Notes: generated by a model not told the origin, from the letters alone. A stretch of 64,000 bases of DNA from Fistularia commersonii (GCA_037954325.1 JBBMNZ010000034.1:10353001-10417000); one strand, 5' to 3'. Shown: positions 22,456 to 34,741, counted from the stretch's first letter. Program-made: numbers and translations.

Positions 22456-22719
22456 TATATTTATATAAAACGTCTGCTATCCGATGGCGTCAGGAGGTCG
22501 CCGTGCGTGTTTGTCCGTCTGGATTAGATGAGCGAAAAATCCTCCCGATGCTGGAGGTGAGTCATCGTCAAGTTTGCTTCCTTCGTTCATTCATTCTCCG
22601 CACGTCTCGTGCAGGACTCCGGCTCGTGGGCGGCCCGCCGGCGGCCCGGGCGCCAGCCAATCCGGGGCGGCGTAGAAACATTCACCTGTTCATTTACGAG
22701 CCATGTAAAGACCAGCATC

Positions 22720-22942
22720 ATTTCCTTCATCACTTCCTTTCTTTCTTGCATTTGCACCTCAGTTCTACTGTCACTTTAAACACAAAGCAAAAGAAAATTG
22801 CACTTGAAGCAAAACCAACTCGGGGAAAATCCTTTTCTGTGACGAATGATTTAGATTTTTTTGTACTTTTGCACCGAGGATCTTAAGAGCATCGCTATTT
22901 CAATGTGTGATCGCATGACAGCGTTGACAATAAACTTTGACT
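22720..22942 (+). mobile_element. LINE 3' tail, TGACAATAAA type
   Basis: Words CTTGCATTTGCACC, TTTTTTGTACTTTTGCACC and, at the end, GACAATAAACTTTGACTT form a typical fish LINE 3' end with its polyadenylation signal AATAAA. No coding part remains. Confidence 0.55.
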
Positions 22943-24249
22943 TATTTTCTTTGTGTCCAGCCTTCAGATTCGCTGTTTTCCTTTCCAGATATGTTTACGA
23001 GAGCGGGTCGCCGCCTACGTTCTATCAAGGTTCTTCCCCCGACCGCACGCCGGATGAAGGTCGGTGCCGAAGCCCAACTCCTCAAATCTCCGTCTCGCAT
23101 CTCGCCAAATTATTCCCGCCGTCGCCGTTCTCCGTCGCCGATGGGCCGAATCTTCTAGACGAGCCTTTTACCGGGAAATAGCGACGATTGGGATAATAAT
23201 GAGCGCGTGGAAGAGCATCCGCTGCCAAATTGTCGGAGCCTTTTTAAGAAGGAATAAACAGGAAAGTCCGGGGGAATAAAGAGGCAGGAGCAGGTTTGCG
23301 GCGGCGTAGATGATGGAGGTTGGTTAACCTTGCACTCGCTGCTTGAGATGCAGATAACACAGGGACCATTAGCCTCACTGGGAAGCCACATCAAGATGGA
23401 AGATCAGACGCTCCACTTGAAAACACACACACTCTCTTCGCCTCCCACTCTGTCTACTGGGTTGTGTGATTCACCCGAGCAGGAGTGGAAGGGAGGGTTA
23501 AGGTTAGTAGGCGTTCATCCATTTGGATTCCATGGGCGGAGGATTCCACGGCTGGCGGGGGGGCCGGGGGGGCCGGGGGGGCCGCTGGCTGCAGGGAGCT
23601 TTATTTACCGGAGCTGACACACCCGGGGCGGCGGAGGGCCCTAATTGCTTCGCGGCCTTCTTAGAGCCGCGCCATGCGTTCATTCTGAACGTGGCGTCTC
23701 ACGGGGAGGACTGAAGGGAGGAGGCGTTGTCCGTGGCCGGTTTTCAAAAGCCCGACGCTGACGGGCGGAGAAACGCTCCGGCACGCACGCCGAACAAAGC
23801 CCGGGCCGCCATCGGCACCAGAGGAGGAATCTGGAATATCCTATCTGGGAGAATAGATAAACAGAAGTAAACGCTCTCTCTGCAGCAAATGCACAGCCCG
23901 TCTCAAGTGAACCACGTACTCCGTACGCTTCGTCCAAAATGCGACGTGGTCGGCCATCACGGCGATACACGGGGAAGATAAAACGCCGCCGCGCTCTCCG
24001 CCGATCGCATCGCTCGGATGCGGGATAAATCCCGGTTTAATGGAGTCTAATTGTGGAGATTAGGTGGATTGTCTGCGATAATGCCTCGGCAAACAAACGA
24101 TCCGGAGCAGCCATCTCCCGTCCGGGTGGTGGGGAGGCTCCTCCGGACCAAGGTTATCTTCATGAATCTCACAGAGCTTCCAACGCTTTCACAGAGTTGA
24201 AGGTGGGTTGAAGCGCTGGAAGGCATCTGGACGAGAATGCATTATTGAC
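22943..24249. other. No gene seen; contains long G runs
   Basis: Unique sequence with three G7 runs at 23557-23581 separated by CC, a strong G-quadruplex pattern. Confidence 0.55.
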
Positions 24250-24455
24250 GGGTTCCTCCGGTGATCGCCCGCCTGCCCGGGGTCTCCACCTTCCCCCGTG
24301 TCTGCAGGAGGTTCCTCCGGATTCTCCGGGTTCTTCCCGCAGTCCAAAACACGCTGGAGGATCATGGGATTCAGGGTGAACATGTCTCTATATGGGGCTC
24401 TGTGATTGGTCCGCGGTGAACTCCGCCTCCCGGCCAATCACAGCCAGGATAGGCT
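24250..24455 (+). repeat. Family C repeat
   Basis: CCCCCGTGTCTGCAGGAGG, TTCTCCGGGTTCTTCCC, GCAGTCCAAAACACGCTGG, GTGATTGGTCCGCGGTGAAC, CTCCCGGCCAATCACAGCC, AGGATAGGCTCC in order. The ATGAGAGGGTGAATGG segment is reduced to CAGGGTGAACATG. Confidence 0.7.
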
Positions 24456-24769
24456 CCGTCGCCGGTGTAGACCACGAGGATGACGCAGATGTATTTTGCA
24501 AGAATCGTGCACGCCCGCCCCCCCGCTCATCAGCTCCTTATTGTCGTCATGACGGCTCAAAGCTGCCGCCCCCCCCGTCAGGGTAACTCATTAGGGCAGC
24601 CTCTGATTAGATGATTAAAAATGAAAGCCTCCCTGCACTAAGAACCCCCCCCCCCTCCATAAAAAGAATTGCTATTCAAGCCGGTTGACCCCGGTGCACT
24701 TAGCGCCACTCTGGCACAGCGCACGGCGACCCCTGCGCCTCCTTGGGTGCCGGTGCCGGTTAGCGGATA

Positions 24770-25275
24770 CATGAATAATTCCCGGGGGACATTAGCGGTA
24801 AGAAGTAGGGCAGAGGATGCTGCGCGGCGCTCCTGGTCCCACCCTCAGCCTCAATCCCCTCATCAGCAGGCTCTTAATATTTAATTATACAGGCTTCATT
24901 TCACACTCGCCGGTTGGACCCGTGGGCTGGAGATGGTGGAGCAGGGGGTCGCTGCGGGAAGCTACGGGGCGGAGGGCCGAGGGTCGCTCAAGGATAGCGG
25001 ACGGGGGGGAGGACGGGGTGACTGCCAGATGCAAATGCACCTGGAAAGAAAAATCCATTCCCAAACCGAAGCGCTAGTTTTCATCAACTCTTGTTTTCCA
25101 AACAGCCGATGCCCTTTATGGGAGATGGAGTCTATCGCCCGGCCGGAGCGCTGCCCTCCGACAGCCATGAGCGGGAAGCTGGGAGCAGCAGAGAGCCACC
25201 GCTAGCTGCCGTCGGAGGCGGCCTAATGCAAATTAGCTTCACCTCGAGGTCTTCTTCTACCAATGCTATGCTAGA
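24770..25275. promoter_or_regulatory. Candidate regulatory segment with two octamer motifs
   Basis: Contains perfect octamers ATGCAAAT at 25029-25036 and 25226-25233, the binding sequence of POU factors, plus TTAATATTTAATTATAC near 24873 and GATACATGAATAATTCCC near 24767. Repeat-free and non-coding. Confidence 0.3.
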
Positions 25276-25375
25276 TTAGTGTGACAGAAGCAGCGTCCAC
25301 GCTAAGTACCCGGCCTATCAGTTAGCAGTTTGATGGTAACAACGACGGGGGCCAGTGGCGCGCAGACTCGAACCG

Positions 25376-25815
25376 TATGCATCGGAGTCCCGTACAAAGA
25401 CGTACAACTATTGCCCCCCTCCTTCACTCACCATATAAAGACATACAGACGTTCAGCCATTCACACGGGCCACGGCGACAGAGCTTCCACGCGAGGTAGG
25501 AACTGGACCATATGCATCAGAGAGTCCCGTACAGAGACATACAACTATTGACCCTCTCATTCGTGCATTACACAAAGACATACAAGTGTGGCCCCCTTCA
25601 TTCACTCACCATATAAGGACAACCAACCCTTCACACACCCATGACGGCAGAGCGGCCATGCAAGGCGCTAACCAGACCACCGGCGTGCAGACGGGAGGAG
25701 TCGGGGATCAAACTGTACCCGTCGGAGAGTCCCGAACTGAGACATACAAGTACTGACCCCTCGTTGGCCCGTCAGATAAAGGCATTCGAGCGTTCACCCC
25801 GTCACACACAGATGG
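25376..25815 (-). repeat. Degenerate tandem array derived from family C
   Basis: Four larger units, each with GAGACATACAACTATTGACC, CTCTCATTCGTGC-like, and CATATAAAGACATACAG words. Two units also carry AGACTCGAACCGTATGCAT / GGAACTGGACCATATGCAT, so the period is ~110-130 bp. Confidence 0.65.
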
Positions 25816-28370
25816 CGCTCCACCAGCAGAGCCAAAGCCACGTCAGTCGCCATTAATCTTAAACTCTCCGCCTTTGAGTGATTCATCGGGATTTAATCCA
25901 GTTTAAATGTATATTTCTTTATCTCTTCATTCGTATAATGAAGGACTCTGAGGCCGCCGGCGCTCCTGATGAATTTAAAAAATATACACGCAAAAAAAAA
26001 AAAGCCTTCAGATAAAACCATAAAGCGCCGATAACCCGGTGTCAGAGGAAATGTTTTTATTTTTATTTTTTTTCCCGGCGTCCGAGTGTAATTAAATTTA
26101 ATAACAGAGAATAACTGGATGAGGGATTTCAAATAACCCCCCCATCCTCCCCTTGCCCTTCTGTGCAGATAAGGACTCGGGCGTTTGCTTCCACACATCA
26201 TCCAAAGACGACGGGACTTTAATGATATAAACAGCCCAATCAGGCCGCCGTGCACGTCGGGCTTCCGTTCGGCAATCCATTCGCACCGTGAAGGTGCTCC
26301 AGAACTTCCAGGAGAAACATGGAACGCGGTATTTCCCCTTTAACAAATCTTCTCGGAGCCAGAAGAGGTGGTAGGACATTAACAATTTATGCTTGAGCCT
26401 TTTTATAGAGCGCGCCGGGGGGGGGGGGGGTCATAATTCTACTCAGATTAGCCCCCCCCCCCCAAAAAAAGTTTAAGTTTTAATAAATAGGTATTAAAAG
26501 TTTAACTGATATTAATAGCAGCAATTAAAGGGCATACTGTGGAGTTATGCATCATTTCTATAGCGGTGGAGTGGAAACGCCGCCCTGCAGAGCACAGCCT
26601 CTTCTGCCTCCACCCTCCTCTTCATCGCACTTCAGAACCGCCGCCACGTCCAGGAAGACGTAACGCCACGCGGATATTAACGCGGCAGGCGTCGGAAAAG
26701 GAAAGACTTCCCCCCGCGCTGTAAATGCGCACGGCGCGGCGTTTCACTCTCCGGCTCGCCGCTCCGTAATCATCCACATGAACATCACTATTACCAGCCG
26801 AGAGCCGCCTGATCATCCGCCGCCGTGATTGATGAGCAATTTTCCTTGTCTCCAACATCATCATTTCCTCTAGTGTGCAGGGTCAAAGTGCATGTGTGTG
26901 TGTGTGTGTGTGTGTGTGTGGTCATCATCCATCCATTCCAGTTTATGAGGTGGAACTTGAGCCCATTAGCATAAACGTTAGCGTGTTTTTAACTGAAAGC
27001 AACTCATTCACTCATTTCCACACCATCGCCGTCCGGTTGGAAATGGATCGTACCAACTGGGCCGCGCACTTTTTTTAAGACGGCCTGTGTTTTTGGTTCG
27101 CTCCGATGCACCTTTCATTTCTCTTTTCGCACCGCAGTCGCTGCACTATCATTTCCGGAAGAGGTCGAGTCAAAGAACGGCGTCTCGCTGTTCCTGGGCG
27201 GCGGCGATCCGGACGTCTGGCGAGCTGGCGGGGAGGGGCGGGGAAATGAAGACGGAAAGAGGGGCGGGAAGAACAAGGCAGAGATAGAAAAGAGAGGCGG
27301 GGGAAGCCAGCAAAGAGAGGAACGGATGGGTTGTGTTTTTCTTCTTTTTTGTTATGTGGTTCAACGATTCCTGATGAAAATGACTCGTATGCTTAAAGAC
27401 CCCCCGGTGTCCCTGCGCTTGATCCTGCCTCTATTACACACCTGTCCGCAGGATGAATGATCTACACATTACCCGCCGGTGCTGCCGGCCTCCGCACGCG
27501 TCGGCGACCGCCGGCGCCCGCGGACCCGTGAGATTGCGGCGAACGTCTGAGCGAAGGGGAAAAGGAGAGGACGGTCGAAGGCGACGGACAGCAAAGGGAT
27601 TTCAACATGAGGAAGCTGGAAGGAGAATTGTGACGACGTCACCGTCAGAGAGACCGAACAACCTCTGCACCGATGGATGGTCCCGCACAGGAGGACCACC
27701 GCTTCAGGATCTAGTCCACCTCCACCTGAGGGACGAGGTCCATTCTTTTATTCTGGCCACAGAAGAGCCGGGGTTCCAGAGAGGAGTCAAAGAAGACATC
27801 TTTGTCAAAACAGGAGATCCATCTCTGAACAAAGGAGGAGCCTCAGACGCAACCTTTTCCAGACGTTTTGCAGATCAACACCAAGAAGGACCAGGACCTT
27901 CTGAACCAGGAAAGATCCACCACCAGAAGCAGCCCTCGGTAACGTCCACCTGAGCCTCCGTCCATGAGATCCAACAGGTTTCACTCCTTTGTTTAGCTTT
28001 ACCTTTTCACATTCCAGTCCAGGTCATCTCATGAAGAAGCTCTTCTGATCCAATGAAGGACACCTCATCAGCATGACAACCCCTGAGACCGAGCTTCTGA
28101 CCATCAGCTCCTCCATTTCCATTACAAGCCGCCGTCACCAGGACGCGCCCGCGGTACCCCGGCAGGTACATTGGGAAGCTCCACAAAGGTCATGAGAACT
28201 GAAGAAGCCTCTGGAAACAGCTTCAAGTCCGGTTGCCACGACAAGAAGATGTGGACAAGGAGGGGAAGGTTTGGTGGCAAACGGAGGTTTGGAGGACAGA
28301 AACTACGAGAGCATCGGAAGGCTGATTGGTATCTGTTCCACCTGTCCTGCGCTCAGGGAGGCAGGAGGAC
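25816..28370. other. No gene seen; poly(G)/poly(C) pair and unassigned DNA
   Basis: G14 at 26417-26430 and C12 at 26452-26463. GC-rich 26570-27310. The minus strand of 27300-27370 is T-rich. No exon recognised. Confidence 0.55.
26893..26920. repeat. (GT)n microsatellite
   Basis: About 14 units. Confidence 0.95.
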
Positions 28371-28500
28371 TGGAACCATTCACCCTCTGGAAGCAGGGTC
28401 TCCACTGAAGCTCCTGCATGTGCTCGGACTGCAGGAGGAACCAAGGCAGACACGGGGAGAACATGGAGACGCCACACAGGAAACCCCCTTCTCGCGGAGA
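28371..28500 (-). repeat. Family C repeat
   Basis: GGAACCATTCACCCTC, GTCTCCACTGAAGCTCCTGC, ATGTGCTCGGACTGCAGG, GCAGACACGGGGAGAACATG, GACGCCACACAGG in reverse family order. Confidence 0.7.
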
Positions 28501-29163
28501 AAAGAAGGGTTTCTCAGCCAGTGGAATTAAAGCACGGCCTCCACTCATGATGTATGGAGGGCATTTAGCTCCACGCGGTAGCTCGGGAGGAGGCGGTCCT
28601 CCCGCTTGTGGCTCCAGCCATGTAGTTCACGGCTGGCGTGCCGGGGGGGCGGGGGGGTCGGTGTCACTCGCGTAGAGAAAGAGAGAGAAAGCAGCCAATT
28701 TAATGAATGGTGCTCTTTATCTGAGCCCGAACAGCGAGTTATTACCTACTGAGTGCGGAGAGCAGGGTCTGTTTCCTCAGCGGCCGTCCCCGGGGGAGGA
28801 GGAGGACGCAGGGTTTCGCGGGGAGAGGGAAATGAGCGGCGGAGGAGGAAAGACGAAATTCAGATTTGGTACCTTGTTTTAGAACCGGCTGTGACATCCC
28901 TTGGCCTCGGCGCCGTAACAAGGCCGCGGAGCGTGGACCGGCATACCTGACCAGGGAGCGGCGCGGTCAAAACACCCGCTGGAAACGAGACTCCGACCGT
29001 GCGGGATCTGCACGGCTCGCGCCGGAATCAGGGACTCGTCCCGGAGTTCAGGGTCGTGGCGGCGGCGTTCGTTATTGTGGCGCCAAGTCGTGAACGACAG
29101 CCGACGGTTCGGCCGCGAAGGAAAAACACAGGTCTGTCAGACAGGAGAAGTCGCTGCGACTCC
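28501..29163. other. No gene seen; G-rich
   Basis: Two G7 runs at 28643-28657 preceded by CACGGCTGGCG, a context shared with the G runs at 23.5 kb. Confidence 0.55.
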
Positions 29164-29545
29164 CATTCATTCATTCATTCATTCATTCATTCATTCATTC
29201 ATTCATTCATTCATCCATTTGTTCATTCGTTCCCCCATTCATTCATTCATCAATTCGTTCATTCATTCATCCATTCACCCATTCACCCATTCATTCATTC
29301 ATTCATCCATTCATTCACCCAACCATTCATTCATTCATCCATCCATTCATTAATTCATCCATTCATTCATCCAACCATTCATTCATTCATCCATCCATTC
29401 ATTAATTCATTCATTCATTCATCCATACCGCTCATCCTCCCAGGTATTGAGACACGACCGCTACTCTACAGACAAAGTCATCCTCCCATGCACACCTCAA
29501 CGGAGACAAATCGCCATTCATTCATTCATTCATTCATTCATTATC
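29164..29545. repeat. Long (CATT)n tract with variants
   Basis: Pure CATT for the first ~45 bp, then mixed CATC, CACC, CAAC and TAAT variants to ~29430, with a repeated block CATTCATTCATCCATCCATT. A second pure run occurs at 29515-29542 after ~85 bp of other sequence. Confidence 0.95.
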
Positions 29546-31563
29546 TACGACCTCAAACCCAATCCGATTTGTGTGTGTGTGTGTGATCTGCGATGCTATT
29601 GGTTGGTCTGTGACTGACTGAGTGACAGTCACTGGGGAAAAAAAGGGCGAATGCAACATATTGAATATTTGTGCACACTATCGCCGGCAGACGGAGGGAT
29701 AAATGGCGGTTGCGTCGGTGAGCACCGGCAGAGGGTCGGTCGCCCGCGGAGCCGCTGGACCCGCTGACGAGAATAAACGAGAGCAATACGATCGATGGGA
29801 ACACGTACGAGTGCGTTTGGAATTGATGCCACGGAACGGGCCGAGGCCACGGCGGCGAGGATCCGAGCGGAGCCGGTCCAGATCCGGCCCTCGACCCCCC
29901 GTTCCTCAGATCCACGTGCTCCCCTGGCGGCGGCCCGCGGCGTTAATTGGTCTCTTCTGCCTTGGGTTAGGGTTAGCCTTCGCTAATGGAGTTAGCCGTG
30001 GCTGCGGGGATGACTGTAGATGTGAGCAAACGTGTGCGCTAATGCTAACCGGTGAGCGCCAACACTTTACATACACACAAAATAACGTCGTCATGTAAAG
30101 TCTTACGAGTGTCACCGATTCGATGGGAAACCATCGCAGGAGGGCCTCCTGCGGGAAACCGACCGGGGAAACTCCCTGCCGCGCCAAAGAGACAAAGCAC
30201 GGAACGTGATAAAGTACAACCGGAATAATAAAAAGGTAAATAGCATGACTACAGTTCACCGTCGGGTCCCAGAAAAAAGTGGATCATCACTAGAGTTCTG
30301 CAAAAGGAAAGAGAGGGAGAAACAGATGTAATGCCACGGAGAGTCGGAACCACTTTATCTAATTAGCATCTCCGACTGAAGAAGGGACGCCTCCCCGGCT
30401 TTCACCGCGCGGGTCGGAAGTCGCGTCGGAGTCAGAAAGTCGCCACAATCTCTGTAAACACAGCGCACAAGCAGGAACTCCCCGTAGCCTCGGTATCACA
30501 GGCGCTTTGAAAACAGACATGAAAGACGAGCCAGGAAGCGCCGGTTTCGGGGTAAACAGGTGGGAAAGATGATTCCGCTGCCCCAGAAAATGAAGGGAAA
30601 AAAAAAAGCAAAAAAAAAAACGTGCGGCGGGAGCGTGACGCTCTTTAGCTATGGAGCGGCGTGCGTTTACCCGCCGAGCCAGAGCGCACATCCTCCATTT
30701 GTCTTAAGTGCAGAGAAACAAAGCTGACAGGGAAGATCAAAACACACCCCGGCAACGGGTGTCACTCTAATTGCCCCCCTCTCCTCCTTATCTTCACATC
30801 ACTTCCATGCTAATGCCGCTCCAGGTAATATCCGCCATACTTCCGCGAGGACTAGCATGAGCTCTAATGAGCGTAGCATTCCCGTACAAAGCGCCGGGCC
30901 TTCTGCACCGGGATATGGACCTTCTATACATGAAGCTACGGGCAACGTGCACTCCATTGTGGCGACGCTCTTAATGGGCTAAGCAGTGTTTACTTTTCAG
31001 AGATCTCCGCATGAATTATTGATGGCCGAGAGCTGATTTGTTCTTGGAATTAGCATGAGATATTCCGCCCGGGCTCGCTCAACGCCGAGGTGAAGAGGCC
31101 CGCTCCCCGGTAAACAGGCTCCACTGGAAAGCGATGTCGTTTTGTTATCTTGATTTCTGCAGGAAGATGAATGTTTCAGCATCCTCACTTTGCTTACTTT
31201 GGTATTTGGGTCTTTTGAGGTTCTGATTGACGGAGGACGTTTCCCGTCCTGGTTCTAGGAAGTATGCTAAGCTGCAGGGTCCGAGTAGCGGTTGCATCGA
31301 CTGATGATAAACCCTCCGTTGTATCTGAACAGTCACGTGAGGCAAACAGGAAGACCATGAATGTCTTGCATTTGAATTAAAGAATCTGAATTTGTTCCAT
31401 TTACTGAAATTTATTGAATTTATCGGAAAGGGAAGTTGCGCACTGTTGAACGTTTGTTTAAATGCAAAGGTAAATAAGCAAGATTTGGCAAGATTTAGCA
31501 AGATTTAGCTAACTGCAAAATAGCCTCCGTAGTCTACAGGGACTTGGGATTATACATACATAT
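29546..31563. other. No gene seen
   Basis: GC-rich unique sequence to ~30.3 kb, then mixed. 30960-31140 contains GTGTTTACTTTTC (forkhead-like), GAATTATTGATGGCC and GAATTAGCATGAG, a weak regulatory candidate. Confidence 0.5.
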
Positions 31564-31736
31564 TCTTCTTCTTCTTCTTCTTCTTCTTCTTCTTCTTCTT
31601 CTTCTTCTTCTTCTTCTTCTTCTTCTTCTTCTTCTTCTTCTTCTTCTTCTTCTTCTTCTTCTTCTTCTTCTTCTTCTTCTTCTTCTTCGTCTTCTTCTTC
31701 TTCTTCTTCTTCGTCTTCTTCTTTCGGCTTTTCCCT
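31564..31736 (-). repeat. (GAA)n tail of the RTE-type LINE (TTC on the plus strand)
   Basis: Roughly 160 bp of nearly pure TTC on the plus strand with two TCG interruptions. It directly follows, on the minus strand, the stop codon and ~20 bp 3' UTR of the LINE fragment. RTE-type elements end in short simple repeats rather than poly(A), so this is best read as the element's own tail, secondarily expanded. It creates long spurious frames encoding poly-Leu, poly-Arg and poly-Lys. Confidence 0.9.
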
Positions 31737-32110
31737 TCAGGTGTCGCCACGGCGAGTCCACTTTCTCCATCTCACCCTATTCTCTGGATCCTCCTCTCTC
31801 ACACCAACGACCTTCATATCTTCTCTCACTACGTCCATAAATCTTCTCTTTGGTCTTCCTCCAGACCTCTTGCCTGGCAGCTCCAATTCCAGCATCCGTC
31901 TACCAATATATTCTCTATCCCTCCTCTGTCCATGACCCAACCATCTCAGTCTGGCTTCTCTGACCTTCTCTCCAAAACATCTAACATGTGCTGTTCCTCT
32001 GATAGACTCATTCCTGATCCTCTCCATCCTGGTCGCTCCCAAAGAGAACCTCAACATCTTCATCTCTGCCACCTCCAGCTCTGCCTCCTGTCTTTTGGTC
32101 GTTGTCATAT
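31737..32110 (-). pseudogene. RTE-type LINE reverse transcriptase protein, C-terminal fragment (5'-truncated copy)
   Basis: About 123 codons are open on the minus strand. They carry the C-terminal motifs of RTE/BovB-like LINE ORF2 proteins: AEMKMLRF, RIRNESIRG, VREARLRWLGH, then GRPKRRFMD and a terminal RRGDT before TGA. The full protein (endonuclease plus reverse transcriptase, roughly 1000 residues) copies its own RNA into DNA; only the region after the polymerase remains. The copy ends abruptly at its 5' side next to AT-rich sequence, as expected of 5'-truncated target-primed insertions. It runs at its 3' side into a short untranslated stretch and a long GAA tail. The frame has no stop, so this is the least decayed of five related fragments here. 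It cannot be functional. Confidence 0.85.
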
Positions 32111-34450
32111 GTCTAAATATATGTATGTATACATATATATGTAAATATGTATTAGCCTATCCATCTATCTGTCTATCCATCTAGCTATCTATGCGTCTCT
32201 CACATCGCTAACACATAATGCTATACATTAATTGAGGTGGCGGGTTTACAGGTTTATACACATGTAGAGAATATAATTGTGCACCGAAAGCGACCATGAA
32301 CTGGAGGCAACTGAATTCATCTCCACTTTTCCGAAGATCTCAAGAATAAATGAAGATAAAGAAGAAGTTGTGCGTTTGAGGATATTATTTTCTTGCCAAT
32401 GCACGCGGTCTATTTTTTGGCCTCCTCTTAGGTGTCAGCTTTGAACAGGCTCTGCATCTGAAGTGTGCTAGTCAACTCTTGGACGGGATCCATCTCGCGG
32501 ACAGAAGCGAACCAGCCGGAGCAAAGAATAAAAGGTACGTGTCTTCGACAGTCTGTCGCTGGTCCCGCCCCCCCTCCCCCTCTTTTAACCGTCTCTCTGC
32601 TCTTATTTACTTTCTTTGGTTTTAAAACACTCGTCTGTCTCGGCGGCGGTGACGAGCCTTTGAGCTGCTGTCGAGACTTGAGAGCGCCGCGACTCCAGAG
32701 TCGGAAATCGTGTTTATTTCATTATGCGGGTTCGGCGCGTCCTCGCTCAGATGTTAAAAAGAAAGGCGTTTCTACTTCAAACGACAATCTGCGATGTAAT
32801 GTGCCATTTATTACCCGCTGGTGAGACTCGGCGCTCGCTGATGCCGAAGAACTTTGTTTCTGCTCGTTTCTCCTGTCGGTCTGCGGGTTTCTTAGCGAAC
32901 CTCCCTCGGCTTTTTCACCCATCGGCGTGGCGAGCTTGGCGTCGTGACCAGGAGGTCGATCGCGGCGCTACTTCGGGACGTTTCCTTCAGATGTTGGTCC
33001 TCGGTGTACTGGGTGTCCAGTCTGAGGACTCCTCTCTTATACCCCTCCATCAAAAGATGCTAAAGAAGCTATCGAGCAGCGAGCGGAGGGCGCCGGATCG
33101 AGCAGGAAAGCAAAAGCTCGCCGCCGCTGCCGCCTCGCACGACGGGAGGAGCGCCGTACCCTTCGTGTCGTTCGCCTGCTCCGTCAACCCGTCATCGCTA
33201 CTCCGAAGAAAGGGGACCCGGAGAGGCGCTTTGAAAGGCCTACGAGGAGTTAGCCTTTCCCCAGATGAAGCTCATTAAGTCGGAATGCCGTCTCACCAAG
33301 GGGTCCGCTCCAGGTCTCACGCCGAGAGCAAATCATCAGAGGGAAGCGGCGAGCGCCGAAGCGTCGATTGTTATTGTACCGCAAGGGGTTCGCGAAGGTA
33401 CGCGAGGCATGCCAAACAGACTCGGTCGTTTTAGCAGCAGCTTTCAAGCCGGACGCGGCGCGAGGCCCCCGCGGCGACGATTAATAAACTCCTCTACTCC
33501 CTCTCCGCCACCCTGTGTCTCACCTTGCCGAGCCAATCCGACCGGCCAATTCCTTCTGCCCAGAAGGCCTAAATGGACGGGAGTGGTCCTGCTGGGCGCA
33601 ATATGCCACCCGCTCCCCGTCAATGGCGGTCCCGTCGAGCTTCGAGCCCCACCCGCGGCGTCTCGTCCCTACCGGCGCTCAAGACGTATGAGCCGCCGAA
33701 GAAATGTGGCAAGAGCCGTTATTTAATAACAAGCTGTTGAATAATTAAAATAGGACCTGCACGGTGGGACGCTTGCGCTTCGGATTCCCTTCGGGAGACG
33801 TTTTCGAGTTGAGGTCGTCTACGGGAGCGAGACCAAATACTATTATATCAACAAGCGTGACTGCAATGCATCCAGGCAGCCTTTGTGAGCGCCCTGAAAG
33901 CTCGTCCTCGGGGCGAAGGGTCCGCTCAGGATGCGCTCAAATAACCCCCGCGGGCTTGTTAGCGGCCGCGGTATGCCGAGGCCGCGGATACAAGCGGCAT
34001 GTGTGAGGATTTAGTCCGGTAAACAACACGCGCCGTCCTCCGGCCAACGGTAATGAAGAGACTCGCAGCTCGTTACGGGGAGGAGAAGCTCCTCTCGGCC
34101 GGCGAGGTGACGCCGCCGGCCCCGCCACCTTTCGCCAGGTATTTCAATTAAGCCGGTCGGGCCTCCGCCGTGCGTCACCGTGTCCTCCGCTGGCATTTAA
34201 ATCTCATCGTCAACCTTATTAGTTGACGCGAGGGAGGCGACATCTACGGGGCTCTTGGCTTAATAACGGCCTCTCTCCCGCCGAGACGTCCGCCGCCGCC
34301 GGGGGGGAACGGACGGAAATAAATACATTTAAAAAAGTAATCACGGCTCTCATCACGGGTATCCGGAGAAAGATGACCGGCGCTCAGCGGAAAACAAGCC
34401 TTGACATTTTCCGACATACTCATTCAGCAATTACTGATGCGCCGTGCAGA
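32111..34450. other. No gene seen; repeat-poor, CpG-rich
   Basis: ATATGTATGTATAC-type AT-rich stretch at 32118-32160, then TCTATC words. From 32.4 kb on, unique GC-rich DNA with long but featureless frames on both strands. Confidence 0.55.
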
Positions 34451-34476
34451 ACACACACACACACACACACACACAC
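34451..34476. repeat. (CA)n microsatellite
   Basis: 13 units. Confidence 0.95.
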
Positions 34477-34544
34477 TGCGGCTGAAAACACACCAAACTG
34501 CATTGGTTAAAAACATTTCATTCATGCAGTTAATGTCGTGACTG

Positions 34545-34705
34545 CAAACATTCACCCTCTCATTCTCAACGTAGGATCTCCGAGGAACCTCCTGCATGTG
34601 TTTGGACGGTTGGAGGAACCTGGAGAACCCTGAGGAACCCTGAGGAACCCCAGCCACGCAGGGAATCCAACCAGGGACCGTGAGAGCCACTGCTACCGTG
34701 CCACC
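34545..34705 (-). repeat. Family C repeat
   Basis: CATTCACCCTCTCATTCTC, CCTCCTGCATGTGTTTGGAC, GGAACCTGGAGAACCC, three TGAGGAACCC units, GGGAATCCAACCAGGGACC and GTGCCACC. The reverse complement of the last parts carries the head with its GGTTGGATTCC word, similar to a pol III B box. Confidence 0.7.
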
Positions 34706-34716
34706 TTAAGAATGAA

Positions 34717-34741
34717 TACACACACACACACACACACACAA
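34717..34741. repeat. (CA)n microsatellite
   Basis: 12 units, 12 bp past the end of a family C copy. Confidence 0.95.

Noticed and set aside
27660..27950. Possible relation between this stretch and 56.2-56.6 kb
   Set aside because: A few shared words (TTCCAGAGAGG-like, CATCTTT, CTCAGACG) but no sustained collinearity by eye.
28999..29586. 195-codon frame with HSFIHSFIH repeats
   Set aside because: Translation of the CATT repeat.
31534..31840. Frames encoding poly-Leu, poly-Arg and poly-Lys
   Set aside because: Products of the TTC/GAA microsatellite; no coding sequence.
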